Position numbers and translations under genes: made by a program
Source of the DNA: Promethearchaeota archaeon CR_4
Lineage (GTDB): Archaea; Asgardarchaeota; Lokiarchaeia; Sigyniarchaeales; CR-4
NCBI GenBank assembly: GCA_001940655.1
Contig: MBAA01000140.1
Span: forward strand, 6,306-13,257
Direction of reading: 5' to 3'
DNA length: 6,952 nt
Notes under the pieces: model-generated
What the model was told of the DNA's origin: nothing
Databases searched by the model: none
Seen by the model: the letters and a program-made list of their open reading frames with translations, nothing else
Shown here: in pieces, positions 1 to 5,659 of the stretch
How positions within the stretch are numbered: the stretch's first letter is position 1
Layout of the letters: the number at the start of each line of letters is the position of its first letter

Positions 1-157
1 CAGGAAAGGCTTCCTGCGGTTTTCCACTTGCAATCGGGAGTCCATCCTGCGAGGTCAGGATTATGGTGATAACCTTGTCGCTTTCCAGCACGTCTTGGAA
101 CTTTTCCTCTATTTCCGCTCGTTTACCCTTCTTGGGGGTCCTATCTCGCAACGCCAT
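1..157 (-). CDS. Roadblock/LC7-like protein, N-terminal part (cut by window edge)
   Basis: Translating from the ATG at 157 leftwards gives 52 codons with no stop before the window edge. A basic, charged N-terminus (MALRDRTPKKGKRAEIEEKF) forms a helix start, followed by VITIILTSQDGLPIAS at about residues 30-45. That pattern (hydrophobic strand, then S-x-DG-L-P-I-A-S) is the first strand and turn of Roadblock/LC7 (MglB-like) domains. Members of that family dimerise and act as partners or regulators of small Ras-like GTPases, and they are abundant in Asgard archaea. The start is chosen because it is the only ATG at the right distance from the domain and lies about 30 bases after a predicted transcription start. 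No Shine-Dalgarno is visible. The domain match is clear although only about a third to a half of a usual domain is present; the C-terminus and any fused domain cannot be seen. Confidence 0.72.
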   Translation of the reverse strand, partial: MALRDRTPKKGKRAEIEEKFQDVLESDKVITIILTSQDGLPIASGKPQEAFP

Positions 158-207
158 GGGGGATCGCAGGACTGTGGTTTTGCTGTAATTGGTAATTGGT
201 ATTTCGC

Positions 208-220
208 TTTTATATATTTA
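208..220 (-). promoter_or_regulatory. TATA-like promoter for the Roadblock-like gene
   Basis: On the minus strand this reads TAAATATATAAAA, preceded by a purine-rich stretch (AGAAAGAAAT) that suits a BRE. A start about 26 bases on falls near 187, leaving a leader of about 30 bases before the ATG at 157. Pattern and spacing only. Confidence 0.5.
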
Positions 221-351
221 ATTTCTTTCTTTGGAGATCACGAATCACATTTTTCAGGTAGATTTTGACGAGTAGATCGTAAAAGGAATTCGGTATCGTG
301 AATTTCGAATAAATCATTTTAAATGGATTGATGCTTCCAACAAAATATTGG

Positions 352-396
352 TGACTCTCAAATAGAGGTTAATTTGGCCCCGAATCCTGACTCTCA
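352..396. repeat. Direct repeat TGACTCTCA, two copies 36 bp apart
   Basis: Identical 9-mers lie at 352-360 and 388-396 in the divergent intergenic region. The second copy lies in the nested inverted repeat that follows. Regulator half-sites are one explanation; chance is not excluded. Confidence 0.35.
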
Positions 397-457
397 TTGA
401 ATCAAATCTAATGTTTGAGACTTCAGGATAATGAATTTTTTATTCGGGCAAAATTTG
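371..457. repeat. Imperfect nested inverted repeat
   Basis: CCCGAAT (379-385) pairs with ATTCGGG (442-448), with an imperfect AATTT-rich extension outside. CCTGA (386-390) pairs with TCAGG (423-427), and TCAAA (402-406) with TTTGA (414-418). The right side carries a 14-base bulge that includes a T6 run. It could be a structured RNA or a binding region. It is not placed as a terminator for either neighbour, since both genes are transcribed away from it. Confidence 0.35.
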
Positions 458-548
458 TCGTAATTATTATCATTGACGGTATCCTAGAAGTTATTTTTGG
501 ATTTTACCATTTTGTCGGTAATTATTTAGGTAAAACATCCCGGATGAA

Positions 549-560
549 TAAAAATATATA
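549..560 (+). promoter_or_regulatory. TATA-like promoter for the membrane protein gene
   Basis: The AT-only stretch (…AAAATATATA at 551-560) is a good archaeal TATA match. It predicts transcription from about 582, giving a leader of about 27 bases before the ATG at 609. Confidence 0.5.
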
Positions 561-569
561 TTAGATCGA

Positions 570-581
570 TGCAAGCTTGCA
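570..581. promoter_or_regulatory. 12-bp palindrome, possible operator
   Basis: TGCAAGCTTGCA is a perfect 12-bp palindrome between the TATA-like box and the predicted transcription start of the membrane protein gene. Archaeal repressors often bind here. No matching regulator is identified in the window. Confidence 0.35.
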
Positions 582-597
582 ATACCAACTGCTTTGT

Positions 598-603
598 GGT
601 GAT
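598..603 (+). promoter_or_regulatory. Shine-Dalgarno deciding the membrane protein start
   Basis: GGTGAT matches the archaeal anti-SD partner (GGAGGTGAT) and sits 5 bases before the ATG at 609. It overlaps the alternative in-frame TTG at 603, which argues for the ATG. Confidence 0.55.
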
Positions 604-608
604 TGACA

Positions 609-1508
609 ATGGTTCTACCTCCAATAGATGATATATATGTGGGACTGACTTCGACCGCAATTTTTGCTTTGGGACTAGTTATGTCCATCAGTATGTTCGT
701 TGCCATGCGCCGTAGTGATTCAAAATTGTTACCATATCAAGGATTATTTGCGTTAAATATGGCAATGAACTATTCCGGTACCACCTTGTGTTTCTGGTCC
801 ATCATCATAACCGGAAACAACTTGCCAAATATGCTGACAATAATATTGGTTTACACTACGGGACCGATAGGCCTAGCGACTGCGATGTATGTCGGATTTT
901 CCATGATCAAACCGAAAGTGGCAAAACCGATGGCAATAATCTTCCTGTTAACCGGTATCGTCCAGTGGGCGTCCATATATTTTAACGTGTTTGGGATCCC
1001 AGGATCGGGCGTGAGGTGGAATGCGGCATACCTATATACGCAAGGAGTAACAAATCCTTACCTCCTTGCAGGAATAAATATGCCTACGAGCTGGCTCGTA
1101 GTTCCCGGTACGCTGATTGACACCATCTTGTTACCATGGGGAATATCTCCTACTTTCCCATTCGGGAGTCCGAGTTTCATTTGGGTCATTTTCGCCCTCC
1201 TTGCCTTTGCGATCATACTTGGAGGAGGATTCATCTATCTCGCGTTCCGCTCCTCTGGGGACATTAAGAGTCGTTCCATCAAATATGCGATTGGGATCCT
1301 CATGTATTCGGTTCTAATATTCTATGACACTGGAGTGGATCCAGTCGGTTGGGCATTTGCACTAAAAATAGCGACGACGATGGCAGAAGCGACCGCCTTC
1401 GGAACTATCTACTTATTTGTCCTTCGGGCTGCATTATTCATCGGATATATAATCCTATACCTTGCGATGAAACCACCCAAACCAGCAGCCTTCTATCCCG
1501 CCAAATAA
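609..1508 (+). CDS. Polytopic membrane protein, about seven helices
   Basis: A 299-residue, strongly hydrophobic protein I cannot assign to a named family. Predicted membrane helices fall at about residues 10-33, 43-68, 73-100, 106-128, 189-213, 223-244 and 249-271, with a further hydrophobic stretch at 274-287. Positive clusters follow helices 1 (MRRSDSK), 3 (KPKVAKP) and 5 (RSSGDIKSRSIK) and end the protein (KPPKPAAFYPAK). This suggests N-terminus outside and C-terminus inside, with a large external loop of about 60 residues (129-188) containing several Trp, Gly and Pro. No signal peptide, ATP-binding or transporter signature is visible, so a receptor or sensor is only one option. The ATG at 609 is preferred because GGTGAT lies 5 bases upstream. 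The gene stands alone, with its own TATA-like box and a T7 run after the stop. Confidence 0.85.
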   Translation: MVLPPIDDIYVGLTSTAIFALGLVMSISMFVAMRRSDSKLLPYQGLFALNMAMNYSGTTLCFWSIIITGNNLPNMLTIILVYTTGPIGLATAMYVGFSMIKPKVAKPMAIIFLLTGIVQWASIYFNVFGIPGSGVRWNAAYLYTQGVTNPYLLAGINMPTSWLVVPGTLIDTILLPWGISPTFPFGSPSFIWVIFALLAFAIILGGGFIYLAFRSSGDIKSRSIKYAIGILMYSVLIFYDTGVDPVGWAFALKIATTMAEATAFGTIYLFVLRAALFIGYIILYLAMKPPKPAAFYPAK

Positions 1509-1531
1509 GAAAAATACAAATTTCTTTTATC

Positions 1532-1538
1532 TTTTTTT
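1532..1538 (+). terminator. Poly-T terminator after the membrane protein gene
   Basis: A T7 run, preceded by TTTCTTTTAT, begins 24 bases after the TAA stop. Archaeal RNA polymerase ends transcription at such T-tracts without needing a hairpin. Confidence 0.5.
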
Positions 1539-1795
1539 GAAATCCCCTTATTCCACCTCCATTTTTAAAAAAATTCGAAAATTCACACTCATTAGCATAA
1601 AACGAAAGTTTTCCTGAATGGTTGTTAGCACAATTTAAAATCTGAATCTTATTTCGCTAAATCTCGCCCATATGCACCAAAACAGTCCCCAGAGGTAAAA
1701 AACAGATCATCAAGGTGAGAGTAGCTAAAATGAAAATTTGGCCATTATAGGTTTGCAATGACTCATATTGACTCGAATTCACCATTATATCGAAT

Positions 1796-1802
1796 AAAAA
1801 AA
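1796..1802 (-). terminator. Possible poly-T terminator for the kinase-like gene
   Basis: An A7 run on the plus strand reads T7 on the minus strand, about 95 bases after the stop of the minus-strand gene ending at 1898. It is the clearest T-tract in that direction, though somewhat distant. Confidence 0.35.
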
Positions 1803-1897
1803 GACATCCGAGTAATTCTGAAATATATTTTTTAAGGGAGTTATTTTCTTATTTTCCCCCTTAATTTTTTAGACTTTTCCTTCCCAAATATGGTTTT

Positions 1898-2788
1898 TCA
1901 GATAGAACCAGGTTCGGACTTGGGGATAATCTCCAAGTCTGGAACCGCTTTTCGCCAATAAGTGATGAGGTTTTGGCAAAACTGGTTTGGGTCGAAATCA
2001 AGGATGTGATCCATCTCCAGCTGTGTAAACTCGAACAAGATTTCACCTACTGCGAAACGGTTGGTCTGGAGGTTATGGAGTACTTTCTCGCGCTCGAATG
2101 CGAACCCCTGCTGGAAGGCGGGATTTTTTTCGAACTCTACACCTTTAAACGCTGACTGAAATCCGTCATAAGATTGGTCGAGCTTGGTGAACGCTAGGCC
2201 TAAGTCAATCCGCTTGACTCCCTTCATACCCTTATCCTCCTCTTCCAACAAGAAATGCCTGGGATCCACGTCATAGAGCGACAGAAGGGTGTGTAGGAAA
2301 TAGTGCCGGCCAAACCACCACCACAACGGACTTTCTGGATCTTTCTTGAATCCGAACTTCACCTGCTTCCCTTTCACGAACGCCGTCATGATGTAGGGGA
2401 AGGCCAACTTTGCTTTCTTCCCCGCACCCGTGTAAGTGCCTGTCAAGTAATCGGGCACGAACAGCTCTGGGTCGAACACGCGGGTCGCCAAGTGCAGTGC
2501 CAACACTTCCCGCAGGTAGTTTCCCTCCCACGCTTGTTTGATGTGAAACAGTTGTTGGTGATTCCCATTAAAAATTTGAAATTGACTATAGAAGATTTTC
2601 TCCCGCAACACAATTTGGATGTTTGTTAAGGTTACTGGATTACCCAGTCGCTCCGCCATTGCTGAGATCGCTGTGGGGTCGATCGCATTCACGCATAACC
2701 AGTTGAAAATTTTGTCGAGGGCGGCGACATTCTTGGAGGTGAGCTGAGGGGGTTCCTTCGATTTGGACTGAAGATTTTGCGGTTGCAC
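1898..2788 (-). CDS. Divergent kinase-fold protein (PI3/4-kinase or HipA-like pattern)
   Basis: A 296-residue soluble protein. The order of motifs resembles a compact kinase of the HipA/PI3-PI4-kinase-like group. It has a β3-like lysine K84 (FHIKQA), an αC-like glutamate E94 (LREVLALHLA), a hinge-like PYIMTAF (131-137), a catalytic-loop-like YDVDPRHFLL (172-181; D175, H178) and a metal-binding-like IDLGLAF (194-200; D195). Histidine replaces the usual loop Asn; I recall the same in some bacterial PI3/4K-like proteins with DRxxGH loops. No clear glycine loop is seen, so activity is uncertain. The frame opens at a TAG (2810-2812) and offers only a GTG at 2788 before M44. A TATA-like box centred near 2817 would put transcription almost at that GTG, so a leaderless start is plausible. 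The SDR stop is 48 bases upstream on the same strand, so read-through transcription is also possible. Confidence 0.5.
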   Translation of the reverse strand: MQPQNLQSKSKEPPQLTSKNVAALDKIFNWLCVNAIDPTAISAMAERLGNPVTLTNIQIVLREKIFYSQFQIFNGNHQQLFHIKQAWEGNYLREVLALHLATRVFDPELFVPDYLTGTYTGAGKKAKLAFPYIMTAFVKGKQVKFGFKKDPESPLWWWFGRHYFLHTLLSLYDVDPRHFLLEEEDKGMKGVKRIDLGLAFTKLDQSYDGFQSAFKGVEFEKNPAFQQGFAFEREKVLHNLQTNRFAVGEILFEFTQLEMDHILDFDPNQFCQNLITYWRKAVPDLEIIPKSEPGSI

Positions 2789-2808
2789 TCTTTCTAGTAA
2801 ACGCCTGC

Positions 2809-2822
2809 CCTAAATAAATATT
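2809..2822 (-). promoter_or_regulatory. TATA-like box before the kinase-like gene
   Basis: On the minus strand the segment reads approximately AATATTTATTTAGG, 21 to 34 bases before the GTG at 2788. If used, transcription would begin within a few bases of the start codon, giving a leaderless mRNA. Confidence 0.35.
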
Positions 2823-2836
2823 CTCGAGGACAAATC

Positions 2837-3628
2837 TCAGATAGGCGACTGGACAAAACCCCCATCCACGGCTATGACGGTTCCGATCAGGTAACTTGCC
2901 TTATCTGATGCCAAGAATGCTACTATGTTCGCCAGCTCCCGGGGTTCCCCGAGTCGTCCAAGGGGTATTTGCTTGGTCCATTCCTCTTTTACCACTTGCA
3001 CGGATACATTTCGCAGGTGGGCTTGCGCGGCAATTAGTTCTACCATTCGCTGCGTGGTGGTGGGGCCAGGGCACACCACATTCACGAGGATGTTGTCCGG
3101 CGCAAGCTCGTTGGCAAGGGTTTTGGCGAGACCCGCAATACCTGTGCGGGTGGTGTTCGAGAGCACCATATTATCAAGTACGTGTTTGGTTGACACGGAA
3201 GCAATTGCTATGATCCGCCCGCCACCATTTTTCTTCATCCAAGGGACGCTTTCCCGGGTGATCCACAACAGAGACTGGAAGTTCGACCGCATCGTGAAGG
3301 ATCATTCATCTGAGGCAATGGTCAGGGCGGATTTGGAGGGTGGTCCTCCAGTATTATGCACAATAATGTCGAGGCGCCCGAAGTGATTCACCGCCTGGGA
3401 AACGAGGGATCTGACCTGTTCCTCTTCGCTCAGATCGCACACGACTGGTAGAACATCCATATGGGTGTGTAGGGAGATTTCTTTCGCAACCGTTTCCAAG
3501 CTTTCCCGGTTTCGTCCGCAAATTGTCATCATAGCTCCTTCTTCTGCTAGCATCTCGGCGCACGCTTTCCCAAGACCCCTACTTGCAGCGCACACCAACG
3601 CAACTTTCCTGTGAAATCCTAAGTCCAT
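2837..3628 (-). pseudogene. SDR-family oxidoreductase interrupted by an in-frame TGA
   Basis: Short-chain dehydrogenase/reductase, 263 residues if codon 109 is read through, a normal family length. A Rossmann start (KVALVCAASRGLGKA, G18 and G20), NTGG (92-95), S144 (IASVS) and a C-terminal ASYLIGTVIAVDGGF are present. The catalytic Tyr and Lys (YxxxK) are replaced by S157 and R161, exactly 13 and 17 residues after S144. This resembles the non-canonical β-ketoacyl-reductase-like SDR subgroup with SNxxR and NTGGPP, so the original activity is uncertain. TGA at 3302-3304 stops translation after 108 residues, but the frame continues unchanged to TGA at 2837-2839. The lost residue aligns with the conserved Trp of the DEEW motif, so TGG to TGA is the simplest change. 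ATG 3628 fits the family start; ATG 3661 is an alternative. Reinitiation at ATG 3292 would make only the C-terminal half. Confidence 0.75.
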
Positions 3629-3688
3629 ATTGATCGTCAGTGATTTTGTTTTGAAAACCATTCGCAATATTCAGGTAGTCCAAAATCT

Positions 3689-3696
3689 ATTTAAAT
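3689..3696. promoter_or_regulatory. Palindromic TATA-like box shared by divergent genes
   Basis: ATTTAAAT reads the same on both strands. It lies 51 bases before the coiled-coil ATG (3748, +) and 60 bases before the SDR ATG (3628, -). Predicted starts near 3718 and 3666 give leaders of about 30 and 38 bases. No other good TATA match lies between the two genes, so the box may serve both. Confidence 0.45.
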
Positions 3697-3747
3697 GGAA
3701 GTGTTTAACTTCCTTTAACTGACCCTAAAAGAAGTGGAATTCTCATT

Positions 3748-4377
3748 ATGTCTGCCATTCGATTACCGAGCGACCAAGAATTGGAGCTCGTCAAACTGGA
3801 AAAGAATTTCTTGAAGGATTTCAAGTCAGTAGTGTCTGCTGATCACGGAATCCAAGATGCCATTGACAACTTGGCGAAGAAAATCATCCAAGATATCACC
3901 GTCAAGCGGGACATGGTTGCGAAGATGCGGATGATCCAGGAACTCTCAAAAGCTATTACGACTGACCCCAACGCGCGCATCACACCAGAGCAAGTCTCGG
4001 AATATGACGCGCTCTCCACCCGGTACAGTCAGCTCATCGATAATAACCAGTTCCTCGTGGACGGCCTTAAGGACATCGTCTTAGCTTACCGGAGTTTCTT
4101 GAGTAAAAAGGAAATCTATTACCAAGATTACTCGAAATTCTGTGACTATCAATCCAAGTTCAGTGATGATGTTAATAAATACCGCAAGTTGACAAACAAG
4201 CTGCAGTCTGGAGACAAAATCCGCCAGCTGGAAGTCGACATTCGCGATGAAGACAACGAGCTTGACCGGCAGAAAAAGGATCGGATTAAACAGCTTGAAA
4301 GCCTTATCGAGGAAGGCAAACTCGTTGACGCTACGTGGATGAAGCTCAAGGATTTCATCAAGGAATTCTCATTCTAA
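3748..4377 (+). CDS. Coiled-coil protein with BAR-domain-like helical pattern
   Basis: A 209-residue, highly charged, almost entirely helical protein with no membrane segment or signal peptide. Three long helices are suggested: about 8-70, 82-152 and 155-207, the first broken near the Pro/Gly-poor turn DPNARITPEQ (73-82). The segment from about 110 to 190 (KKEIYYQDYSKF, NKLQSGDKIRQLE, DEDNELDRQ) has the order and spacing seen in the sorting-nexin/Vps5 type of BAR domain: a helix with Tyr and Lys, a short loop with S-G-D-K-I, then a charged helix. The total length also suits one BAR unit. BAR domains dimerise into curved shapes that bind membranes. This call comes from pattern alone, and a generic coiled coil is the main alternative. 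The ATG follows a weak GAAGTGGAA upstream. It has its own or a shared promoter with the SDR, and a T-rich terminator downstream. Confidence 0.8.
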   Translation: MSAIRLPSDQELELVKLEKNFLKDFKSVVSADHGIQDAIDNLAKKIIQDITVKRDMVAKMRMIQELSKAITTDPNARITPEQVSEYDALSTRYSQLIDNNQFLVDGLKDIVLAYRSFLSKKEIYYQDYSKFCDYQSKFSDDVNKYRKLTNKLQSGDKIRQLEVDIRDEDNELDRQKKDRIKQLESLIEEGKLVDATWMKLKDFIKEFSF

Positions 4378-4433
4378 TTATTATTGTCTTCCCATTGCGT
4401 TTTTCTTTCATTTTAGGTTGGTAGAAATCACGG

Positions 4434-4445
4434 TTTTTCTTTTTT
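4434..4445 (+). terminator. T-rich terminator after the coiled-coil gene
   Basis: TTTTTCTTTTTT lies 57 bases after the stop at 4377, with a lesser T5 run at 4400-4404. The next gene converges from the right. Confidence 0.5.
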
Positions 4446-4516
4446 CGAGGTAGATCAGCTGCCTATTTAGTGCTAAACCAAAGAGGAAAAGTAAGGGTAC
4501 CATAGAATATTTGGCA

Positions 4517-4675
4517 TTAATTCTGAGTTTTCATCGCGTGCTTTAGTTTCCGCTTCATGTCCGCTACTAATGTTTTCAAGCGGGCTCCCTCGTTAAAATC
4601 ACTCGCGTCGCGCCGTAAAATTTCGAATTGCTGGATCACTCGCAGGATCTGATCATAGGTTGTCGGGGAAACCAC
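4517..4675 (-). CDS. Small charged helical protein, third gene of the RHH set
   Basis: Fifty-two residues from the GTG at 4675 (TTG 4708 would give 63). The protein is helical and basic at the end (DMKRKLKHAMKTQN), with a likely amphipathic first helix (YDQILRVIQQFEILRR). No family is recognised. The GTG is chosen because GAGGCGTGA, a near match to the Shine-Dalgarno, ends a few bases before it (GAGG at 4685-4688, 9-base gap). It shares reading frame with the cyclin-box-like gene upstream, whose TAG stop is at 4727-4729, so it could alternatively be a C-terminal extension separated by that stop. Ending with TAA and lying in a tight same-strand group favours a real coupled gene. Confidence 0.45.
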   Translation of the reverse strand: MVSPTTYDQILRVIQQFEILRRDASDFNEGARLKTLVADMKRKLKHAMKTQN

Positions 4676-4684
4676 GTATTCACG

Positions 4685-4691
4685 CCTCAAA
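4685..4691 (-). promoter_or_regulatory. Shine-Dalgarno-like site before the 52-residue ORF
   Basis: On the minus strand the sequence around 4691-4676 contains GAGGCGTGA, a one-insertion variant of GAGGTGA, before the GTG at 4675. It selects GTG 4675 over TTG 4708. Confidence 0.35.
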
Positions 4692-4726
4692 GCTCTACAA
4701 GAGGTCAAACATTTTGAAGTTTGCCC

Positions 4727-5344
4727 CTACCGGGCGAGTACGCGGCACAAGCGCACGTAGGGGCGAGCTTTTGCCATTTCGGCGTCCACGAGGGCAGCAA
4801 TAAGGTCCTTGAACGGCACAGCCAAATCCACGGGTACTGCATTGACCTTGGCAACGATCTTATGTGTAATTTCGGCAATAATTTCCTCCCTAGCCTTCGC
4901 AGATTGCCCAGTAAGTGATCCAGTAATCGCCTCGATCACTTCCGCTTCTACGAGGGCTTGGGTCATCCTCCAGATGACGCCTAAAGGATCGATGTAATAC
5001 GGATAATGCTCGTCATCCCGAATCTCCTTGAAATCGAGCGTGGCGAGAATTTGCTTCAAATACCATTCCAAACTAGCACCACGCACCGCAAAATCGTCCG
5101 CATAGGTTTCCCGCGGGACCCGATTGGGATACGATAATGGATGACGCGCGGCAATATATGCCGCGGCTGCTTGGAAGGCGCTCAAGTCACGCGGAACGCC
5201 CTTTCGTTGACAAAATCGAAACATTAAGCTCAATGCGCATTTCTGGAGGGGGGAGGGCACCTGCCGTCCGGCAAGGCCCTTGCGTCCCTCTTGAATTACG
5301 CTAACTATATCCCACTGTTCAGTCACACCCATTTGCACAACCAC
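4727..5344 (-). CDS. Cyclin-box-like helical protein (weak TFB resemblance)
   Basis: A 205-residue, all-helical protein. Residues 31-105 resemble one cyclin repeat of archaeal TFB. A first helix (LQKCALSLMFRFCQRKGVP) is followed by FQAAAAYIAARH (57-68), which matches the conserved AA-x-YxAxR helix. RETYADDFAV (78-87) matches the next element, where TFB has a rEia-x-x-f-x-V pattern, and SLEWYLKQIL (91-100) the last helix. No zinc ribbon and no second repeat are seen, so it is not a full TFB. Residues 120-205 form a further helical region of unknown role. The start is uncertain: GTG 5344 gives 205 residues, with AAAGGA upstream at 5357-5362; ATG 5332 would give 201. It lies 21 bases after the RHH gene's stop, in the same frame, and is very likely cotranscribed, so a partner or effector role for the RHH protein is inferred. 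Confidence 0.65.
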   Translation of the reverse strand: MVVQMGVTEQWDIVSVIQEGRKGLAGRQVPSPLQKCALSLMFRFCQRKGVPRDLSAFQAAAAYIAARHPLSYPNRVPRETYADDFAVRGASLEWYLKQILATLDFKEIRDDEHYPYYIDPLGVIWRMTQALVEAEVIEAITGSLTGQSAKAREEIIAEITHKIVAKVNAVPVDLAVPFKDLIAALVDAEMAKARPYVRLCRVLAR

Positions 5345-5365
5345 ACGCCCACAATTTCCTTTTCG

Positions 5366-5614
5366 TTATTGCCCAGTTTCTTTTTCTTGGGTACTGCCCA
5401 AGTCTTCCAATTTTTGGAGTTGGACAATCCGATCCCTGTTTCCGAGGTGCTTATCCAGATACGGACCCATATCGTCCTCAATCCAGCGCTTCAATACAGA
5501 CCGCACTACCTCTGCCCGATTCGTCCCAAGAAGAGTCTTTCCAACCAATTTATCAATATAATAGGCTAACTCTTCATCCAAACGCACCAATACTTGGGTG
5601 TCTTTCACGGGCAT
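5366..5614 (-). CDS. Ribbon-helix-helix (CopG/Arc-type) DNA-binding regulator
   Basis: An 82-residue protein with a typical RHH layout. It has a short N-terminal strand (DTQVLVRL, residues 5-12), a first helix (DEELAYYIDKLVGK, 13-26) and a turn with LLGTNRAE (28-35). The second helix follows (EVVRSVLKRWIEDDM, 35-49). The basic, charged tail (50-82) has no recognised motif. RHH proteins dimerise through the strand, which enters the major groove, and often repress their own operon. It begins with ATG at 5614. The first gene of a set of three, it lies directly beside four 10-bp-phased TATCARA repeats that overlap its predicted transcription start, which strongly suggests autoregulation. No toxin family is recognised downstream, so a toxin-antitoxin role remains only a possibility. 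Confidence 0.88.
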   Translation of the reverse strand: MPVKDTQVLVRLDEELAYYIDKLVGKTLLGTNRAEVVRSVLKRWIEDDMGPYLDKHLGNRDRIVQLQKLEDLGSTQEKETGQ

Positions 5615-5619
5615 AGGAA

Positions 5620-5659
5620 TATCAGATCATATCAGAAACTATCAAATTATATCAAAATT
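5620..5659. repeat. Four 10-bp-phased operator repeats (TATCARA)
   Basis: Plus-strand units start at 5620, 5630, 5640 and 5650: TATCAGATCA, TATCAGAAAC, TATCAAATTA and TATCAAAATT. The core TATCARA is conserved in all four at exactly one helical turn, with a degenerate fifth unit (ATCTATCTCG) at 5660. On the coding strand the core reads TGATA. The array fills the RHH gene's leader up to 6 bases before its ATG and reaches its predicted transcription start (about 5650). It is probably the binding site of the RHH protein, several dimers sitting side by side on one helix face. Confidence 0.7.

Larger units (their letters stand above)
158..608. other. Divergent intergenic region
   Basis: This is 451 bases of AT-rich sequence between divergent genes. 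It holds the two TATA-like promoters, an imperfect nested inverted repeat (371-457), a direct repeat TGACTCTCA at 352-360 and 388-396, and a 12-bp palindrome (570-581). A minus-strand ORF at 491-706 overlaps the start of the membrane protein and has no protein-like pattern; I regard it as spurious. I see no RNA gene here. Confidence 0.5.
1509..1897. other. Convergent intergenic region
   Basis: An AT-rich gap of 389 bases between the 3' ends of convergent genes. It holds poly-T tracts suitable for termination in both directions. Beyond these I see no ORF with protein-like pattern and no RNA gene. Confidence 0.5.

Noticed and set aside
609..1508. Microbial rhodopsin identity for the seven-helix protein
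   Set aside because: A lysine (K252) lies near the last helix, but no surrounding retinal-pocket pattern or helix 3 motif is recognisable.
2303..2629. 108-codon plus-strand and 86-codon minus-strand ORFs within the kinase-like gene
   Set aside because: Both are shadows of the 296-residue frame, whose motif order is far more protein-like.
2925..3386. 153-codon plus-strand ORF opposite the SDR
   Set aside because: It is the antisense of a clear SDR and its sequence has no family pattern; its length reflects the GC content of the real gene.
2837..3667. A frameshift splitting the SDR
   Set aside because: The two halves are in the same frame (3304 to 3292 is exactly four codons), so a single stop codon explains the break.
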